Under the pieces are notes generated by a model. It was not told the origin of the DNA, did no database searches, and worked only from the letters and a program-made list of their open reading frames with translations. Both the position numbers and the translations under genes were made by a program. This document shows, in pieces, positions 62,295 to 64,000 of a stretch of 64,000 nt of DNA; position 1 is the first letter of the stretch, and every line of letters starts with the position of its first letter. The stretch is from Cyclobacteriaceae bacterium (lineage in GTDB: Bacteria; Bacteroidota; Bacteroidia; Cytophagales; Cyclobacteriaceae): assembly GCA_016787725.1 (NCBI GenBank), contig JAEUTZ010000021.1, forward strand, positions 496,001 to 560,000, given 5' to 3'.

Positions 62295-62833
62295 GAGAGA
62301 ATCAGATCCGGAGTACGGATGCATTCGAAGGTAAGTACCAGCAGGGGGCAGGGCGAGAAAGGGATGCGGCTGAAGGAAGGCGGGTAGGGTGGCGAAGGTA
62401 CCGCATGGAGGTGCCGGTGGAAGTTTGCGTAGGGGGCATTTCTATTTTCTGTACGAGGCATTTTTACTTCCGGTATCGGTCAACGGGAAGACCCGTAAGC
62501 GGCAGCGTGGGCGAACGCGCGCAGTACGGCAATAGGCGATCAGCTTCATGATCAACAATCAAGAGGGGTAATGCCACCTCATGGCAGTGCCTTTTCCAGG
62601 ATTGACACGGGGTAAAGCGGGTGCTTCTCAGGGGCACTACCCGTGCTTGATGCGGGTAATGAGAGTACCGCTATTGATCAAACACCTGTTGACTGAAAGA
62701 ATGCCTGTAAACGAAGCGGATGCAATTCAGTTTCACGATGCAAGCAGTATTTATTTTCATCAAAAGTGATTCAACTCGGCAACCAGAATATCCTGGGTTT
62801 CCGTTGTATTACATAAAATAAATAACGACAACT
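62295..62833. other. 539-bp stretch without a recognisable gene
   Basis: The first half is purine- and G-rich on the plus strand; the rest is mixed. A 62-codon frame (62581-62769) and a longer overlapping frame from 62204 have no family resemblance. A small TACCCG/CGGGTA hairpin lies near 62639-62659. The AT-rich end (62800-62833) probably holds the promoter of the next gene. Confidence 0.5.
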
Positions 62834-63532
62834 ATGACCCATATCCAAAATGTAGATTCGTTCACCCAGGTGGTGGAGTTCTGCTCCGGGTTTGGAGGTG
62901 TTTATAATCCCGGTCAGACAAACCTCCAGTTACCTGCTTTGCGGAAGCAGTTGGAAGAGGTACGCATGCAGATCGAGTTGGTGAAGGTAGCAAAAGCACA
63001 ACTCGACTGGTTGGTGAATGAGCGGAGGTATGTTTTTGATCAGCTGCCCCGGTTGGCAGCCCGCATCATGCGTACACTGGAAGCATCAAGAGCTTCGGCT
63101 GAAATGCTGGCCGATGCCCGTCAATACGTTCGGGAGTTGGTAGGTAAGCCGAAAAGCCGGCCTGCCGAACAACCGGCAAGTCATCCTCATTCTCAGTTGG
63201 CGTTTACCAGCAAGGTAGACACGTTTATTAAGCTGATTGAAGCCTTGCAACGTGAGCCCTTATATAAGCCGAATGAACCTTACTTGCAGGTAAACAATCT
63301 GATGGCCCACGCTAATGGGTTGCAACAGATGAACAATCGGGTGGACCAGGCCCGCACTACGTACCGGTTTGCCATCATTAAGCGGAACCACTTGTTGTAC
63401 TTGGACTTTTATTCAGTTTCGAATACGTTGTGGGCGGTGAAGAAATACCTGCGCGCAGTGTTTGGCTGGGGAAGCCCAGAGTACAACCTGGTCCGCAAAT
63501 ACGAAATTGTGAAGCCAACACTCCGCAAGTAG
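62834..63532 (+). CDS. Uncharacterised Bacteroidota protein, mostly helical
   Basis: 232 residues, no signal peptide. The N-terminal VDSFTQVVEFCSGFGGVYNPGQTNLQLPALRKQL, the central KVDTFIKLIEALQREPLYKPNEPYLQVNNL and the end VKKYLRAVFGWGSPEYNLVRKYEI match a family of hypothetical proteins I recall from Flavobacteria, Pedobacter and Cytophagales, often in several copies per genome. Predicted as long helices with a mid-protein Pro-rich linker (about 115-130). Function unknown. Confidence 0.75.
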   Translation: MTHIQNVDSFTQVVEFCSGFGGVYNPGQTNLQLPALRKQLEEVRMQIELVKVAKAQLDWLVNERRYVFDQLPRLAARIMRTLEASRASAEMLADARQYVRELVGKPKSRPAEQPASHPHSQLAFTSKVDTFIKLIEALQREPLYKPNEPYLQVNNLMAHANGLQQMNNRVDQARTTYRFAIIKRNHLLYLDFYSVSNTLWAVKKYLRAVFGWGSPEYNLVRKYEIVKPTLRK

Positions 63533-63546
63533 CTTAGGTAGTTGCT

Positions 63547-63566
63547 GTCAGGTCTTACGACCTGAC
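63547..63566. repeat. Perfect hairpin, REP-like
   Basis: GTCAGGTC and GACCTGAC enclose a TTAC tetraloop, followed by further CTGAC/GTCAG words up to about 63603. It follows the stop of the helical protein by 15 bp. It may be a terminator stem or a dispersed repeat. Confidence 0.55.
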
Positions 63567-63725
63567 TGACCACCCTGCAGTCAGATCTTTCTTCCCTGAC
63601 TGAGGGTAGACTTTATCATACCCGCCACCAAACCCTGATATCTGTCATCCCACCACCTGACGGTGCACATGGAAAAATGACCGAAGCTTATGCATCTTCC
63701 GGGCGACTTCTAACTGTGTTTCGTC

Positions 63726-64000
63726 TATGGAAGCAACGCCCACCCAAACGCCCCGCAAACCCCGCGGCCGTGTAGAAATCGATATTCAGAAATGCAAAGG
63801 CTGCGAACTGTGCACCGAGGCTTGCAAAAAGCAGACACTCGTGCTGTCCGATGCCCTCAACATCAAAGGCTATCATTACATCATCGTCAACAACGAAGCC
63901 TGCAATGCCTGCCTCGATTGTGCACTGGTTTGCCCCGATGCGGTGATCACCGTGTACAAATTGCAACGCAGCAAAAGGGTCAACATCACCCCGCCCGACA
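63726..64000 (+). CDS. Dicluster ferredoxin, probable 2-oxoacid:ferredoxin oxidoreductase delta-type subunit (3' end outside window)
   Basis: 91 codons before the right edge. Two [4Fe-4S] motifs are visible: CKGCELCTEACKK and CNACLDCALVCPD, both CxxCxxCxxxC. After a 16-residue basic lead the fold starts with GRVEIDIQKCKGCELC. In Bacteroidota such a gene commonly precedes the VorB/KorA-type alpha, beta and gamma genes of 2-oxoglutarate or branched-chain oxoacid:ferredoxin oxidoreductase, which would lie beyond the window. Confidence 0.88.

Noticed and set aside
62581-62769. 62-codon frame in the gene-free stretch
   Set aside because: Low resemblance to any protein and no ribosome or promoter support; could be chance.

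Overview
The window looks like chromosomal DNA of a Bacteroidota bacterium, most likely a member of the Cytophagales or a close relative. Evidence: several intergenic regions carry the Bacteroidota -7 promoter word TAnnTTTG. Arginine synthesis uses an ArgF'-type acylornithine carbamoyltransferase instead of ArgF. There are paired DUF4097 proteins, stand-alone FtsX/MacB-type permeases, short Crp/Fnr regulators and many proteins with signal peptides or lipoboxes. I see no phage, transposase, plasmid or CRISPR signature.

Layout. 1-8.3 kb: hisS (cut by the left edge, with a large unusual in-frame insertion), a 51-residue basic protein, a small phosphodiesterase, a giant secreted M14 peptidase, a DEAD-box RNA helicase, a patatin phospholipase and a tandem universal stress protein. 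8.4-13.3 kb: a double-FKBP lipoprotein, a coiled-coil membrane protein, a DUF3857/transglutaminase protein, an NTF2-like protein and a GH16 glucanase. 13.4-16.5 kb: an ECF sigma factor, a putative anti-sigma/HEAT-repeat protein and two secreted DUF4097 proteins, a likely envelope-stress unit. 16.5-18.4 kb: two membrane proteins and tRNA-Gly(CCC).

18.5-29.1 kb is the core of the window, a minus-strand arginine cluster read as GNAT acyltransferase, argG, argC, a four-helix-bundle (S23/IVP) gene, argD, argF', argB, M20 deacylase, Nudix hydrolase, argH and an M48 protease. Together these cover glutamate to arginine through acylated intermediates up to citrulline. Residue 90 of ArgF' is Val, which by published mutagenesis (recalled) points to N-succinyl rather than N-acetyl intermediates. 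The IVP gene sits inside a near-perfect 21-bp inverted repeat, with the stem ending 2 bp before its start codon and overlapping its stop codon. It therefore resembles a 23S rRNA intervening sequence transplanted into a protein-coding operon. A related gene-less inverted repeat lies between argG and argC. I consider this the most interesting signal in the window.

29.5-49.8 kb: a mix of envelope and transport genes: DedA, two FtsX-like permeases, a GMC oxidoreductase, an M16 peptidase, a Bcr/CflA-type MFS pump, a secreted alpha/alpha-toroid protein, a sulfatase, an AAA+ ATPase with an unusual N-terminal half, and an Nramp-like transporter that lacks the metal-binding motifs. 49.8-50.2 kb holds a DUF2461 remnant and two copies of a degenerate 59-bp repeat.

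50.2-60.1 kb is a regulator-rich stretch. Four divergent Crp/Fnr-like regulators and one HxlR regulator are each placed next to small stress or detoxification genes (DJ-1, ABM monooxygenase, MBL-fold hydrolase, YCII, DoxX, pirin, SRPBCC, esterase). 60.2-64 kb: a 2-hydroxyacid dehydrogenase, an alpha/beta hydrolase, a 540-bp gene-free stretch, an uncharacterised Bacteroidota protein, and the start of a dicluster ferredoxin probably heading a 2-oxoacid:ferredoxin oxidoreductase operon.
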